The notes below the pieces were generated by a model that saw only the letters and a program-made list of their open reading frames with translations, was not told where the DNA came from and searched no databases. This document shows positions 22,058 through 31,238 of a stretch of 53,862 nucleotides of DNA, piece after piece. The DNA lies in IMG/VR virus record IMGVR_UViG_3300046425_000186, positions 1-53,862 of that record; one strand, written 5' to 3'. Each line of letters begins with the position of its first letter. The first letter of the stretch is position 1. This DNA is from a virus. Made by a program: the position numbers and the translations under genes.

Positions 22058-25000
22058 ATGGCAGAAGCTAAAAATAGTTTCATTAAGTCTAAAATGAATA
22101 AAGACTTAGATGAAAGATTAATTCCAAATAACGAATATAGAGATGCTTTAAATGTAGCTGTATCTAGATCAGAAGGTAGTGATGTTGGTGCTTTAGAAGT
22201 TGTTATCGGTAATGGAACTACTGGTAGGTCTTCTGAAACTGGTCATAAAATAATAGGTACTTATGCCGATGAAGCTAATAATAGACTTTATTATTTTAGA
22301 ACGAATTGGAATTCACAAAGTAGACCTAATATAAACTCAGGTGCAATATGTACTATAGGGTTTTTAAACACACTTTCAAATTCAGACACAACTATAGTTA
22401 GTGGTTATTTTCTTAATTTTTCACAAACACATTTAATATATGGTGTAAGTCTTATAGAAAATCAACTTTTTTTTACAGACAATAGAAACCAACCTAGAAA
22501 AATAAATGTAGACACGGCAACAGCTGATCCTAATTATTACTTTAACGAAGATCAAATGTCTGTAGCTAAATTCGCACCTTACACACCTCCACATTTTTTA
22601 AATTTAAGAGCTCAAGCAGAACAAAGATTTGTAGATTTAATAGATCCTTTATATCCATCTACAATGTCAGATGCTGCTGATCCACAGGTTGTTGAAATTG
22701 GTACTTATAAAATATCTCAAAGCAACTTAGCCGTAAAGAAGTACAGAAATGGAGACGAAATAACAGAAGCTAGAACTTTAATAGACTGGCAACAAGCTGA
22801 TACAGATCAAAAAGGAGCTTGGTGTTATTATGCTAATTATAACGGAAACGGTGTTACTTACGGGCTTCTTTATAATAAATGGGCTGTTATAGACGCTAGA
22901 GGTTTAGCGCCAATAGGTCATAGAATACCATCAGTTCAAGACTGGAATAACATAATTTCAGCAGGAGGAACAACAGGTAGTCTTTATAAAAGCCCTTTTC
23001 TGTGGGACGATCAAACAACTGGTTATGTTGCTGGTACTAATTTATTAGGTACAAATATACTACCAGGAGGTATGCGACAAGGAACGAGTACATATCCTGA
23101 TGGTTTTGTTGATTTAACAGCAAGAACAGGTTTTTGGACCAGTGATGCTATTACTGCTGGTAGCGCACCTTATGTTGATTTTCAAGCTAGTAACACTATA
23201 GATACTACATCAACTGCTAACACAATAATAGGTTACTCTGTTAGAGTTTTAAGAAATGATAATTATACAGGTTGGAATGGAGATCCTGATTATTTAACCG
23301 AAAGGTTTGTTAGATTTGCATATAGATTTAAATTTGATGATAACGAATATTCTATAATTTCACCTTTTAGTCAAGATGTTTTTATACCATACCAAGAAGG
23401 TGAATTTGTAAACGAAGATGAAAACGAAGCTTTTATAACAACCATAGTTGAGTTTATGCAAAACTCTATAAACAATGCTGTTTTAAATATAGAATTGCCT
23501 TGTATAGATATAATCAACAATTACAAAATAAAAGCTATAGATATAATATTTAAACAATCTGACACTCAAGCTTATCAAGTTATAGAAACAGTTAGGGTTG
23601 ATTCTAATTTTATAGCAAGTTTAAATAATACTAATATATATCAATACTCTTACGAGTCAACTATACCTATAAAAACTCTTCCAGCGGTGCAGTCTACTAG
23701 GGTTTTTGACAAAGTACCTGTTAAAGCTTTAGCTCAGGAAACAGCTGGAAATAGAATAATATATGGAAACTACTTAGAAGGTTACAGCGCACCTAATGGT
23801 TTAGATTATTATGTAGGTGTTGATCAAAAATCTGCTCAACAGTTTATAGAATATCCTCAACACCATATAAAGCAAAACAGAAATTACCAAGTTGGTATAA
23901 TATTAGCTGATAGATATGGTAGACAAACAGATATAGTGCTTTCTAATTTTGATGGAGTTTTAGATGAAAATGGAGATCCTAGACCTGGCTCTAACTATTT
24001 TAATGACTATAAAGACGTTGGTTTTGCAAATGATTTACCTTTGTGGCATGGTGATAATTTAGTTTTAAATTACTTACAACAAATACCAGAAGGCGACATA
24101 GGTATATCAGGATATCCAGGTGTTTATGCTAAAGGTAATTATTACGAAGTAGATACCGAATCAACGCAACCACCAAGTGCTTTATATCCAACTTTTATAC
24201 CTCTTTCAACTCAATATTTTAAATTTACAACCGCAAACGCTGGTACTACATTTGATAGTTATTTTACATACGCAGACGCTATTGATTCAGACAACACGTT
24301 TAACGTATATATTGACTATAACAATGGTTTTAAGTTAATAGAATCTACTGAATATACAATATCTGATAATTCTAATTATTTAAGAGTTACACTAAACACG
24401 GCTATAACCGCGCCTCAAGTTGTAAAATTAGAAATATTATATACATCTGATAGGAGATATAAGTACAGTACTGGGGCTGCTTCAAGTACAAATAGACCTT
24501 TATTCCCTGATTGGCCAACCACTTATTCTCAATACTATGCGATTGGTAAAAAACTAAATGGCTTATATATAGATTATACAGAAATAACTAGTGTTACACC
24601 TATAAGTGATGCTAATGGCGTTAGAGCTGTAGAGTTTTTTACAAAAGAAGAAGTAAGTTTAGATTATGTTTTTGATAATTCACCGGGTAGTGCAACAACT
24701 GGCCTACCCGCTAAGACGGGTTTAAATGTTTATGCTACGTATGATATTAATCCAAATGGATTTTTTGTTTACAAGACAGCTGTAAAACAACAACAACAAG
24801 ACTATTATAATGTTTTTCTACCTGGTATTATAAATGGTTATCCAATAGATGAAGAAACTTTAGAGCAAAATGAAGTTGCTAATATTGTTTTAATAACAGA
24901 CAATATAAATAAAGTTCCTAGAAACTTAGAAGATGTAGGACCAAATCAAAATCAGTTTACAAGTGATGTTTCTATGTGGCCTAGAGTTACAAATATACCA

Positions 25001-27085
25001 GGTGTTGAATCAACAACTGTTACTTATGAAACATTTAATAAGCAAGTTGATCCTGAATCTGCTGCCGATCAAGTAAATTTAGTCGGAGGTATAAATGATT
25101 TATATCCTGGTTTAAGTGATTCTAGCGGTCAAGGATTTATAAACGAATACGCTATATATAGTTTTGATACAAAACCTGTTTTAGCTAAAATATCAACACA
25201 AAAAGCTGTTGGATTAGGTGAACAATCTTATACCGCACCAGACGATATAAACTTTACAGGTAATTATCCTTATCCACCAAATATGGGGTTAGCTATTTAC
25301 GAAACAGCTCCATATATATCACCATTAGAAATATTTTATGAGTCTTCTACGTCTGATAGAATATCTGATTTAAATCTGTCTATACAAAATACTAGTAACA
25401 ATATAACTGGTTTAAATAATTTTACAGTTTCTTTTCTAGAATCAATGGCTTCTGGAACAGCTATAACTAGTGATATATTTCCAGTTGCAAATGGAGTAAA
25501 CTTAGCAAATACAACACTCGTTAGTTACACTGTTTTTGCTTATGACGCTAATGGTAATTTAGACACAACTATTCCACAAGCTAGTAGGTTTGTTATCGAT
25601 CCGGGTGGTTCAACAGGTAGTTATATAGTTAAAACAAACGATAGATTTTACGCTGGATCTTCTCAGGAACCTAATTATAATGTAGCGACCAGGGGTAAGT
25701 TTCAATTTACCTTAACCTTAGCTCAACTCGATGGTACACAAGTAGATCAGTCTTTTATAGTTCAACTAGAAAATGTTGTTCCTATTGTTCAAAATCCTAT
25801 AGTAGATAGAACTGGATTTGTTCTTACCACAAACACGTCTATAGTGAGTTCTGCTGATTCGCCAAGAGGAAGAAATGGTTCAGCTAGACAATACAATGCA
25901 CCGTACAACGATTCTGATCCTACTGGTAGAGAGTTTTTATCTAGTAGTCTTCAGTCTGGCTGGCAAGTTGTTAACATCACAAAAACAAATGCTACATCAG
26001 GTAATACAGTTGAAGTAACAACTTCAACAACACCTTCTGTAAGCGATTGGGTTTCTACTTATCAGTCTTCAGCAGATTGGCCTACTTTTCAAGAGGGTCA
26101 AGCTGGTGGAAGTGGATCTGACGAGTGGATTGGTTTTAATTTAAATGGTCAATTAGGCTCTAACGGTCAAAATCCAGGTCCTTTAAATGAACCTGGCTAT
26201 TCTTACGAAATAAACATGTCTTTAAAAGACAGTTTACAAGCTTATAATACAACTGTAGATAGCGCTTATGCTGCTAAAATAACATATGGTGTTAGTGTTA
26301 CAACATATTTTGGTCAAGTTATAATAGCTAAATATAGTAATTCAGACACTGGATTTACAAATGTTTTATCAGGAACTACAATTACAGGTACAGCGACAAA
26401 AGATGGTTATTACCAAATGCAGAACTGGACTGATCAAGCTGTGTATGTATACGCTTACTGTTCAATAAGAAACACAAACGGCGCGACAAAACGATCAAGT
26501 TTTCAATATCCATTAAATCCAACTACAGCACCTAGATATGGTAACAATAGCACAAACTTTACTGATAGTCAAGGTAATAGTTTTGGAATAGGCGTGGGTA
26601 ATTCCGTTCCAGCAGCTGTTAGTCTTTTTAGTAACAATTATTATCCCCCACCTCAAAGTTCAACAGGTGACGCCGCTGGACCTTATCAATGGGTAAGAGT
26701 TGGTGACCTACAACCTTTTACAGCTGCTTCAGGAGGAATGTCGCAAGCTAACTTTACAAATGCAATAGGCGGAGGATTGAGACCAGGAATGAGATCTAGT
26801 GGTGGTACTTATGGTTCTTATGACTTTTCAGCTTGCGCTATGGTTAATATAGGTTTTAGAGCAAATTCAAATGGCGCTACAGGTGATTATAATTTAGTGT
26901 GGAACAATACACCAAATTCAAGCATGCCTTCACCACCTTATTACACTGGAAACCAACCACCAACATCTTCTTCTTTAACCTCTGTAACTATCAGCCCTCC
27001 AATGTTTGTTGGTTCTAACGGTCAATTTAGCGGATATCCAACAATAGGCATGTCTGATTCTGCTGGACAATTTATTGGTCCTTAA
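22058..27085 (+). CDS. giant tail/stabilisation protein with inserted FISUMP domain
   Basis: 1675 aa. The N-terminus (SFIKSKMNKDLDERLIPNNE, YRDALNVAVSRSEGSDVGAL) matches the start of crAss-like stabilisation/tail proteins. Residues about 213-402 are a separate FISUMP (Fibrobacter major paralogous) domain: ENLxVxKYRNGD-like AVKKYRNGDEI, then GAWCYYANYN, TYGLLYNKWAVIDARGLAPI, GHRIPSVQDW, ILPGGMR, TGFWTSD and YSVRVLRND. After it the tail fold resumes (YLTERFVRFAYRFKFDDNEY). The rest is long beta-rich repeats rich in Ser, Thr, Asn and Gly, with a Pro-rich end. It probably forms part of the tail and contacts the host surface. The domain call is firm; the receptor is unknown. Confidence 0.85.
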   Translation: MAEAKNSFIKSKMNKDLDERLIPNNEYRDALNVAVSRSEGSDVGALEVVIGNGTTGRSSETGHKIIGTYADEANNRLYYFRTNWNSQSRPNINSGAICTIGFLNTLSNSDTTIVSGYFLNFSQTHLIYGVSLIENQLFFTDNRNQPRKINVDTATADPNYYFNEDQMSVAKFAPYTPPHFLNLRAQAEQRFVDLIDPLYPSTMSDAADPQVVEIGTYKISQSNLAVKKYRNGDEITEARTLIDWQQADTDQKGAWCYYANYNGNGVTYGLLYNKWAVIDARGLAPIGHRIPSVQDWNNIISAGGTTGSLYKSPFLWDDQTTGYVAGTNLLGTNILPGGMRQGTSTYPDGFVDLTARTGFWTSDAITAGSAPYVDFQASNTIDTTSTANTIIGYSVRVLRNDNYTGWNGDPDYLTERFVRFAYRFKFDDNEYSIISPFSQDVFIPYQEGEFVNEDENEAFITTIVEFMQNSINNAVLNIELPCIDIINNYKIKAIDIIFKQSDTQAYQVIETVRVDSNFIASLNNTNIYQYSYESTIPIKTLPAVQSTRVFDKVPVKALAQETAGNRIIYGNYLEGYSAPNGLDYYVGVDQKSAQQFIEYPQHHIKQNRNYQVGIILADRYGRQTDIVLSNFDGVLDENGDPRPGSNYFNDYKDVGFANDLPLWHGDNLVLNYLQQIPEGDIGISGYPGVYAKGNYYEVDTESTQPPSALYPTFIPLSTQYFKFTTANAGTTFDSYFTYADAIDSDNTFNVYIDYNNGFKLIESTEYTISDNSNYLRVTLNTAITAPQVVKLEILYTSDRRYKYSTGAASSTNRPLFPDWPTTYSQYYAIGKKLNGLYIDYTEITSVTPISDANGVRAVEFFTKEEVSLDYVFDNSPGSATTGLPAKTGLNVYATYDINPNGFFVYKTAVKQQQQDYYNVFLPGIINGYPIDEETLEQNEVANIVLITDNINKVPRNLEDVGPNQNQFTSDVSMWPRVTNIPGVESTTVTYETFNKQVDPESAADQVNLVGGINDLYPGLSDSSGQGFINEYAIYSFDTKPVLAKISTQKAVGLGEQSYTAPDDINFTGNYPYPPNMGLAIYETAPYISPLEIFYESSTSDRISDLNLSIQNTSNNITGLNNFTVSFLESMASGTAITSDIFPVANGVNLANTTLVSYTVFAYDANGNLDTTIPQASRFVIDPGGSTGSYIVKTNDRFYAGSSQEPNYNVATRGKFQFTLTLAQLDGTQVDQSFIVQLENVVPIVQNPIVDRTGFVLTTNTSIVSSADSPRGRNGSARQYNAPYNDSDPTGREFLSSSLQSGWQVVNITKTNATSGNTVEVTTSTTPSVSDWVSTYQSSADWPTFQEGQAGGSGSDEWIGFNLNGQLGSNGQNPGPLNEPGYSYEINMSLKDSLQAYNTTVDSAYAAKITYGVSVTTYFGQVIIAKYSNSDTGFTNVLSGTTITGTATKDGYYQMQNWTDQAVYVYAYCSIRNTNGATKRSSFQYPLNPTTAPRYGNNSTNFTDSQGNSFGIGVGNSVPAAVSLFSNNYYPPPQSSTGDAAGPYQWVRVGDLQPFTAASGGMSQANFTNAIGGGLRPGMRSSGGTYGSYDFSACAMVNIGFRANSNGATGDYNLVWNNTPNSSMPSPPYYTGNQPPTSSSLTSVTISPPMFVGSNGQFSGYPTIGMSDSAGQFIGP

Positions 27086-27126
27086 TTTAAGTAATTAATA
27101 AAATAAACAAGTAATTATACTATAGT

Positions 27127-28398
27127 ATGGCAGTAAAAACACCAGTAAAATACTACAATACCTTTGTTTTAAAAAAAATAATACAAGGAGATGTTTCACC
27201 TATTTACAACTGGTATATAGAAGAGGCTAGAATTAGAGGTGGTTATAACAATGTTCAAACAGGTTTATCACCTAGAGCTTATTTAAGAGCTGAAGATAAT
27301 TTGCAAGAAGAACTTGGTAATTCTTTAATATATTCAGGTATATTAAACTCTAGAACAGGTGTAAACCAAACCAACCAATTTCCTTCTGGTGAAGAAATAA
27401 CTAGAACTGTTGACCCTCAAAAAGGCACTGTACAGAAATTATATGCTGAAGATACTAATTTAATTATATTTCAAGAAAACAAAGTTAATAGAGCTCTTAT
27501 AGATAAAGACGCTATATATACTCAAGAAGGTCAACCTATACAAACAGCTTCTAACGTTGTTATTGGAGCTATAACACCTTATGCTGGTGAATTTGGTATA
27601 TCTAAAAACCCTGAAAGTTTTGCAGTATATGGATATAGAAAATACTTTACAGACTCTAATCAAGGCGCTGTACTTAGATTGTCACAAGACGGTATAACAG
27701 AGATATCATCGTATGGTATGTATGATTATTTTAGAGATAATTTCGCAACGTTAAGTGGCGGACTTTCTATTGGGGGTTGGGATATACATAATAAGTGCTA
27801 TACACTGTCGTTACAATCAGCAGCATCAGGAACTCCAGTTCAAACACTTAGTTTTGATGAGCAAATTCAAGGTTGGACTAGTAGATATAGTTATAGCCCT
27901 AACAATATAGTTAGTGTGCAAAATAATTTTTACACAACAAATGAAGGAGGTATATATCAACACTATAGAAGCAATCTACCTAGAGCTAATTTTTACGGAA
28001 CACAATATGACGCTAGCGTTAAAACTATATTTAACACTCAACCTTCATTAGTTAAAAACTTTCAGACAATTAACTACGAAGGTGGTAATAATTGGGCTAT
28101 GACTAGCATATCAACAAACTCTGGTGATTCAGCTTTACCTATAGCAGTATATGTTATGCCTACAACAATAACTGAGCTAGATGATCAGTTGTTTAAAAAT
28201 GAATTTAAAAGAAAAGAAGATAAATACTTTGCTAATTTAGTTAATTCAACTGCTTTTTCACAAGGTGAAATTGTTTTTGGTAATTCTATTTCAGGAATAA
28301 AAGGGTATACTGCAGAAGTAACTTTTACGTGCAGTAATGCGCAAGACAAAAGCGAATTGTTCGCTATATCAACAAATTACAAAGAGTCTTCATATTAA
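27127..28398 (+). CDS. tail stabilisation protein, C-terminal-type module
   Basis: 423 aa. The pattern YSGILNSRTGVNQTNQFPSG, then EEITRTVDPQKGTVQKLYAE, DTNLIIFQENKVNRALIDKD and FAVYGYRKYFTDSNQGAVLR recurs in tail stabilisation proteins of crAss-like phages. I recall it joined to the module seen at the start of the preceding gene, so the function may be split over two genes here. Beta-propeller-like repeats are likely. It follows the giant tail gene after 41 bases with several stops between, so this is a true separate gene and not one frameshift. Confidence 0.78.
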   Translation: MAVKTPVKYYNTFVLKKIIQGDVSPIYNWYIEEARIRGGYNNVQTGLSPRAYLRAEDNLQEELGNSLIYSGILNSRTGVNQTNQFPSGEEITRTVDPQKGTVQKLYAEDTNLIIFQENKVNRALIDKDAIYTQEGQPIQTASNVVIGAITPYAGEFGISKNPESFAVYGYRKYFTDSNQGAVLRLSQDGITEISSYGMYDYFRDNFATLSGGLSIGGWDIHNKCYTLSLQSAASGTPVQTLSFDEQIQGWTSRYSYSPNNIVSVQNNFYTTNEGGIYQHYRSNLPRANFYGTQYDASVKTIFNTQPSLVKNFQTINYEGGNNWAMTSISTNSGDSALPIAVYVMPTTITELDDQLFKNEFKRKEDKYFANLVNSTAFSQGEIVFGNSISGIKGYTAEVTFTCSNAQDKSELFAISTNYKESSY

Positions 28399-28407
28399 CA
28401 TTATTTA

Positions 28408-28812
28408 ATGATAGAAATAAAAAATATAGATTTAAATTTATATTTTAATAAAATAAACAAATGGTTTAAACACCATAATAAAATAGATTTAAATATAAAA
28501 TTATTACCACAAGAAAAAAAATATTGTTTAGCGGTTTTTGTAGACAATAAAATAGTAGCATGTACTTTTATATATACTACAAACTCTCTTGTTTGGTATT
28601 GCGACTTCTTAATAGCAGATCCTTTTTATAGGAGAAAAGATAGAGAAGAAGTTTTAATAAAATTAATAGATGAAGCAGTAGAGTCTTCGTTAAAAAATGG
28701 AGCAGAAGCTGTTTGGTGTACAACGCCTTATGATTCAGTTCTTGATAAATTAAAAAAATTAAACTATAGTGTTGCAGACAAAAAACACTATATAGTATAT
28801 AAAAACAAATAA
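28408..28812 (+). CDS. GNAT-like acyltransferase fold protein
   Basis: 134 aa. The order of beta strands and helices (YCLAVFVDNKIVACTFIYTT, LVWYCDFLIADPFYRRKDRE, EVLIKLIDEAVESSLKNGAE, AVWCTTPYDSVLDKLKKLNY) fits the GNAT fold. The acetyl-CoA loop, normally Q/RxxGxG/A, reads RRKDRE, so activity is doubtful. It lies between tail and internal virion genes, where many marine phages carry such a gene of unknown purpose. The substrate is unknown. Confidence 0.65.
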   Translation: MIEIKNIDLNLYFNKINKWFKHHNKIDLNIKLLPQEKKYCLAVFVDNKIVACTFIYTTNSLVWYCDFLIADPFYRRKDREEVLIKLIDEAVESSLKNGAEAVWCTTPYDSVLDKLKKLNYSVADKKHYIVYKNK

Positions 28813-28815
28813 TAA

Positions 28816-29508
28816 ATGGGAGCAGCAGCAGCAATAGGCGGTATAGTTCAAGGCATCGGAGGTGCTATAGGAGCTAACCAGGCTAAGAAAAGAGCACAAG
28901 GTGCTAGAAATGACGCTATGGCAGAAAAAAGACGTCTAGAAACAGAACTAGAAGCTTTAGAAAATAGCAGACAACCTATAATAAACCCTTATGCTAATGT
29001 AACTGATACTAGTGGTAACATTAGTAATACATATGCTAATTTGGGTGTTGCTACTCAAGCAGCTGAATTTCAGGCAGAGCAAGCGGAAATATCACTAGCC
29101 AACACGTTAGATACCTTAAGGGCAACGGGTGCATCTGCTGGTGGGGCAACCGCTTTAGCTCAAGCCGCCTTGCAAAGTAAAAAACAAATTTCTGCTAGTT
29201 TAGAAATGCAAGAAGCTAAAAATCAACAGTTGTACGCTAAAGGAGAGCAACAGTATCAAACGCTTAAAATGCAAGAAGCTCAAAGGCTTCAAAACGCTGA
29301 AGTTATGGGTAAACAGTTTACTTTCTCAGCACAAGAGACAAGAGAAAATCAACAGTTGAACAGAAAAGCTGGACAATTAGACATTGCTAACGCTCAAGCG
29401 CAACAAGCTCAATCTAGTTATGCAAGAGCTCAAGGTGCTAGAGACGGCGCTGTTATGGGTGGTATAACAAGCGTTATAGGTGGAGTTGGAAGTATAATGT
29501 CAAAATAA
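28816..29508 (+). CDS. internal/ejection virion protein (T7 gp14-like position)
   Basis: 230 aa. Both ends are Gly/Ala-rich and hydrophobic (AAAAIGGIVQGIGGAIGANQ and DGAVMGGITSVIGGVGSIM), and the middle is a long Ala/Gln/Glu-rich helix (ATALAQAALQSKKQISASLE). This is the layout of small ejection proteins that form a channel across the host envelope when DNA is delivered. It precedes two larger proteins of the same cluster, mirroring the gp14-gp15-gp16 order of T7. The role is inferred from composition and order. Confidence 0.7.
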   Translation: MGAAAAIGGIVQGIGGAIGANQAKKRAQGARNDAMAEKRRLETELEALENSRQPIINPYANVTDTSGNISNTYANLGVATQAAEFQAEQAEISLANTLDTLRATGASAGGATALAQAALQSKKQISASLEMQEAKNQQLYAKGEQQYQTLKMQEAQRLQNAEVMGKQFTFSAQETRENQQLNRKAGQLDIANAQAQQAQSSYARAQGARDGAVMGGITSVIGGVGSIMSK

Positions 29509-29517
29509 AAAAATAAT

Positions 29518-31233
29518 ATGAGTTACGAAAATCCAAGACAATTATATACCGGTATAGATCCAGCCTCTGCTTATCTTGAAGGATTTCAAAAACAATCCGC
29601 TATAGATGAAAAACGTAGAAAAGAACTAGAAGCAGAACAAGAAAGAAAAAGAGCTGAAGAGCAAAGGTTGATAGAAAAAATGCAGCGCGTTCAAGGTGAT
29701 GCTGATGTGTGGAATTTAGAGCAAATGAATAAATTAGCTACTGCTCCAAAAACATCTGCGATACAAGACGAGCTGATGAAAACATTAAACGATAGAATAG
29801 ATATAGCCACTCAAGCTCAAATATATTTAAAGACTCAATTTGGAGATCAAGAAAAAAGAAACTCAGCAAAAAAAGCAATACAAGATTACTACGATTTATT
29901 AAACTTAACAAGTGAAACAACAAAAAGTTTTGTAGCTACTGGACAATATTGGAAAGAAAACGCAACTCAAATAGGTAGTAAAATAACGATACTAGGAGAC
30001 ACTCCAGAAGATATAGCTAATAATCAATTTTTAGTAAATTCTTTGGGTGGTATATATAGTAATGCAGACTTTGAAATGGTTTATGATCAAGAAAAAAACG
30101 ATATAATGGTAAAAGTTTCTGGTTATGAACCTAAAAGAATGCAAGACGGTAAACTCGTAGAAGGAGATTATAGAGAAAAATATATAAGTGCTAGAGCGTG
30201 GAATGCAAACGTAAATGAAGGTGATAATTTTTCTTTTATATCTACAGTACCTCAACTTGTTAACGAATCTTTAGAAATGATGAAACCTGCTGATAGAACA
30301 AAAGCAGGTAATGGTTTAGGTATTTTACTAGCAAATGGTCAATTCTCAGATAAATATTGGAGTGATCAAATTATATTTAGAGATAGAATAAATTACGAAG
30401 GTAGTAAAAGCTCTAAAAAAACAGAAGAAATAAGACAGTATTTAAACTTAGATAAAGTTAGAGAAGACATGCAGTCTATATTGACTGCTAAAGTAAAAGG
30501 TGTTAATTCAAATGTTCAACAAGCTGCTAACGGTTGGAATATAGATTTAAAAAAGCTTAACGAAGGTATTGAAAATGATTATCAAAATGTTCAACCTACA
30601 GAAGAACAATACAAAGAAGCGTTATTTAATCAGTTGATAGAATCAACAACAACAGGTTTAGTTCAAGATGAACAAGGAAGATGGTATAAATCTGGAAGCA
30701 AAAGTATAATTCAACCAAAACCTAAAAAAGTAATAACACCTAACATAGGTTATAGAGCTCAATACTATAATAATATAATCCTTGGTGGAGATAATCCAAC
30801 TCAAGTTGTATTAGATAATATGTTTAAAATTGAAGGACCAAAAGGTAGATATATGCCTAAAGAAGAAATTTATGAATTTTGGTTAGACAATGAGCATAAT
30901 AAGAAAGTTGCAAACTCCAAATCAAACAGAGATTACTATAAAGACAAAGGTATGGATCCTAGAGAAGTATTTGAAAAACTAGCTCCAAAAGATGGTCTTT
31001 ATAAAATAATAAATAGCAAGCCTGTTTATGCTGGTGATTACAATTTTGATTCAGCTGTTGATAGATTAGAATTTGCTTTAGACAATACAACACAGTCAGA
31101 AAGAAAAGCTATTGAAAATGAAACTATATTAATGACTAGAGCTAGAAAAATAGATTGGATGAATTCTAATCCAAAAAAACAAGGTGAGACAGACGCTGAG
31201 TATGTTAAAAGAATGGAAAAAGCATTAAAATAA
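29518..31233 (+). CDS. internal virion protein, coiled-coil (T7 gp15-like position)
   Basis: 571 aa, mainly helical and charged. Residues 25-60 are a Glu/Arg/Lys coiled coil (EKRRKELEAEQERKRAEEQR). The remainder alternates helices and polar loops (EKRNSAKKAIQDYYDLLNLT) with no catalytic motif visible. No signal peptide or membrane helix. It sits second in the three-gene cluster of probable ejection proteins, 9 bases after the first. The role is inferred from position; no family is recognised. Confidence 0.7.
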   Translation: MSYENPRQLYTGIDPASAYLEGFQKQSAIDEKRRKELEAEQERKRAEEQRLIEKMQRVQGDADVWNLEQMNKLATAPKTSAIQDELMKTLNDRIDIATQAQIYLKTQFGDQEKRNSAKKAIQDYYDLLNLTSETTKSFVATGQYWKENATQIGSKITILGDTPEDIANNQFLVNSLGGIYSNADFEMVYDQEKNDIMVKVSGYEPKRMQDGKLVEGDYREKYISARAWNANVNEGDNFSFISTVPQLVNESLEMMKPADRTKAGNGLGILLANGQFSDKYWSDQIIFRDRINYEGSKSSKKTEEIRQYLNLDKVREDMQSILTAKVKGVNSNVQQAANGWNIDLKKLNEGIENDYQNVQPTEEQYKEALFNQLIESTTTGLVQDEQGRWYKSGSKSIIQPKPKKVITPNIGYRAQYYNNIILGGDNPTQVVLDNMFKIEGPKGRYMPKEEIYEFWLDNEHNKKVANSKSNRDYYKDKGMDPREVFEKLAPKDGLYKIINSKPVYAGDYNFDSAVDRLEFALDNTTQSERKAIENETILMTRARKIDWMNSNPKKQGETDAEYVKRMEKALK

Positions 31234-31238
31234 AATAA

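Noticed and set aside
22697-23263. Diversity-generating retroelement acting on the lectin-like FISUMP domain
   Set aside because: No reverse transcriptase gene and no template repeat were seen in the window.
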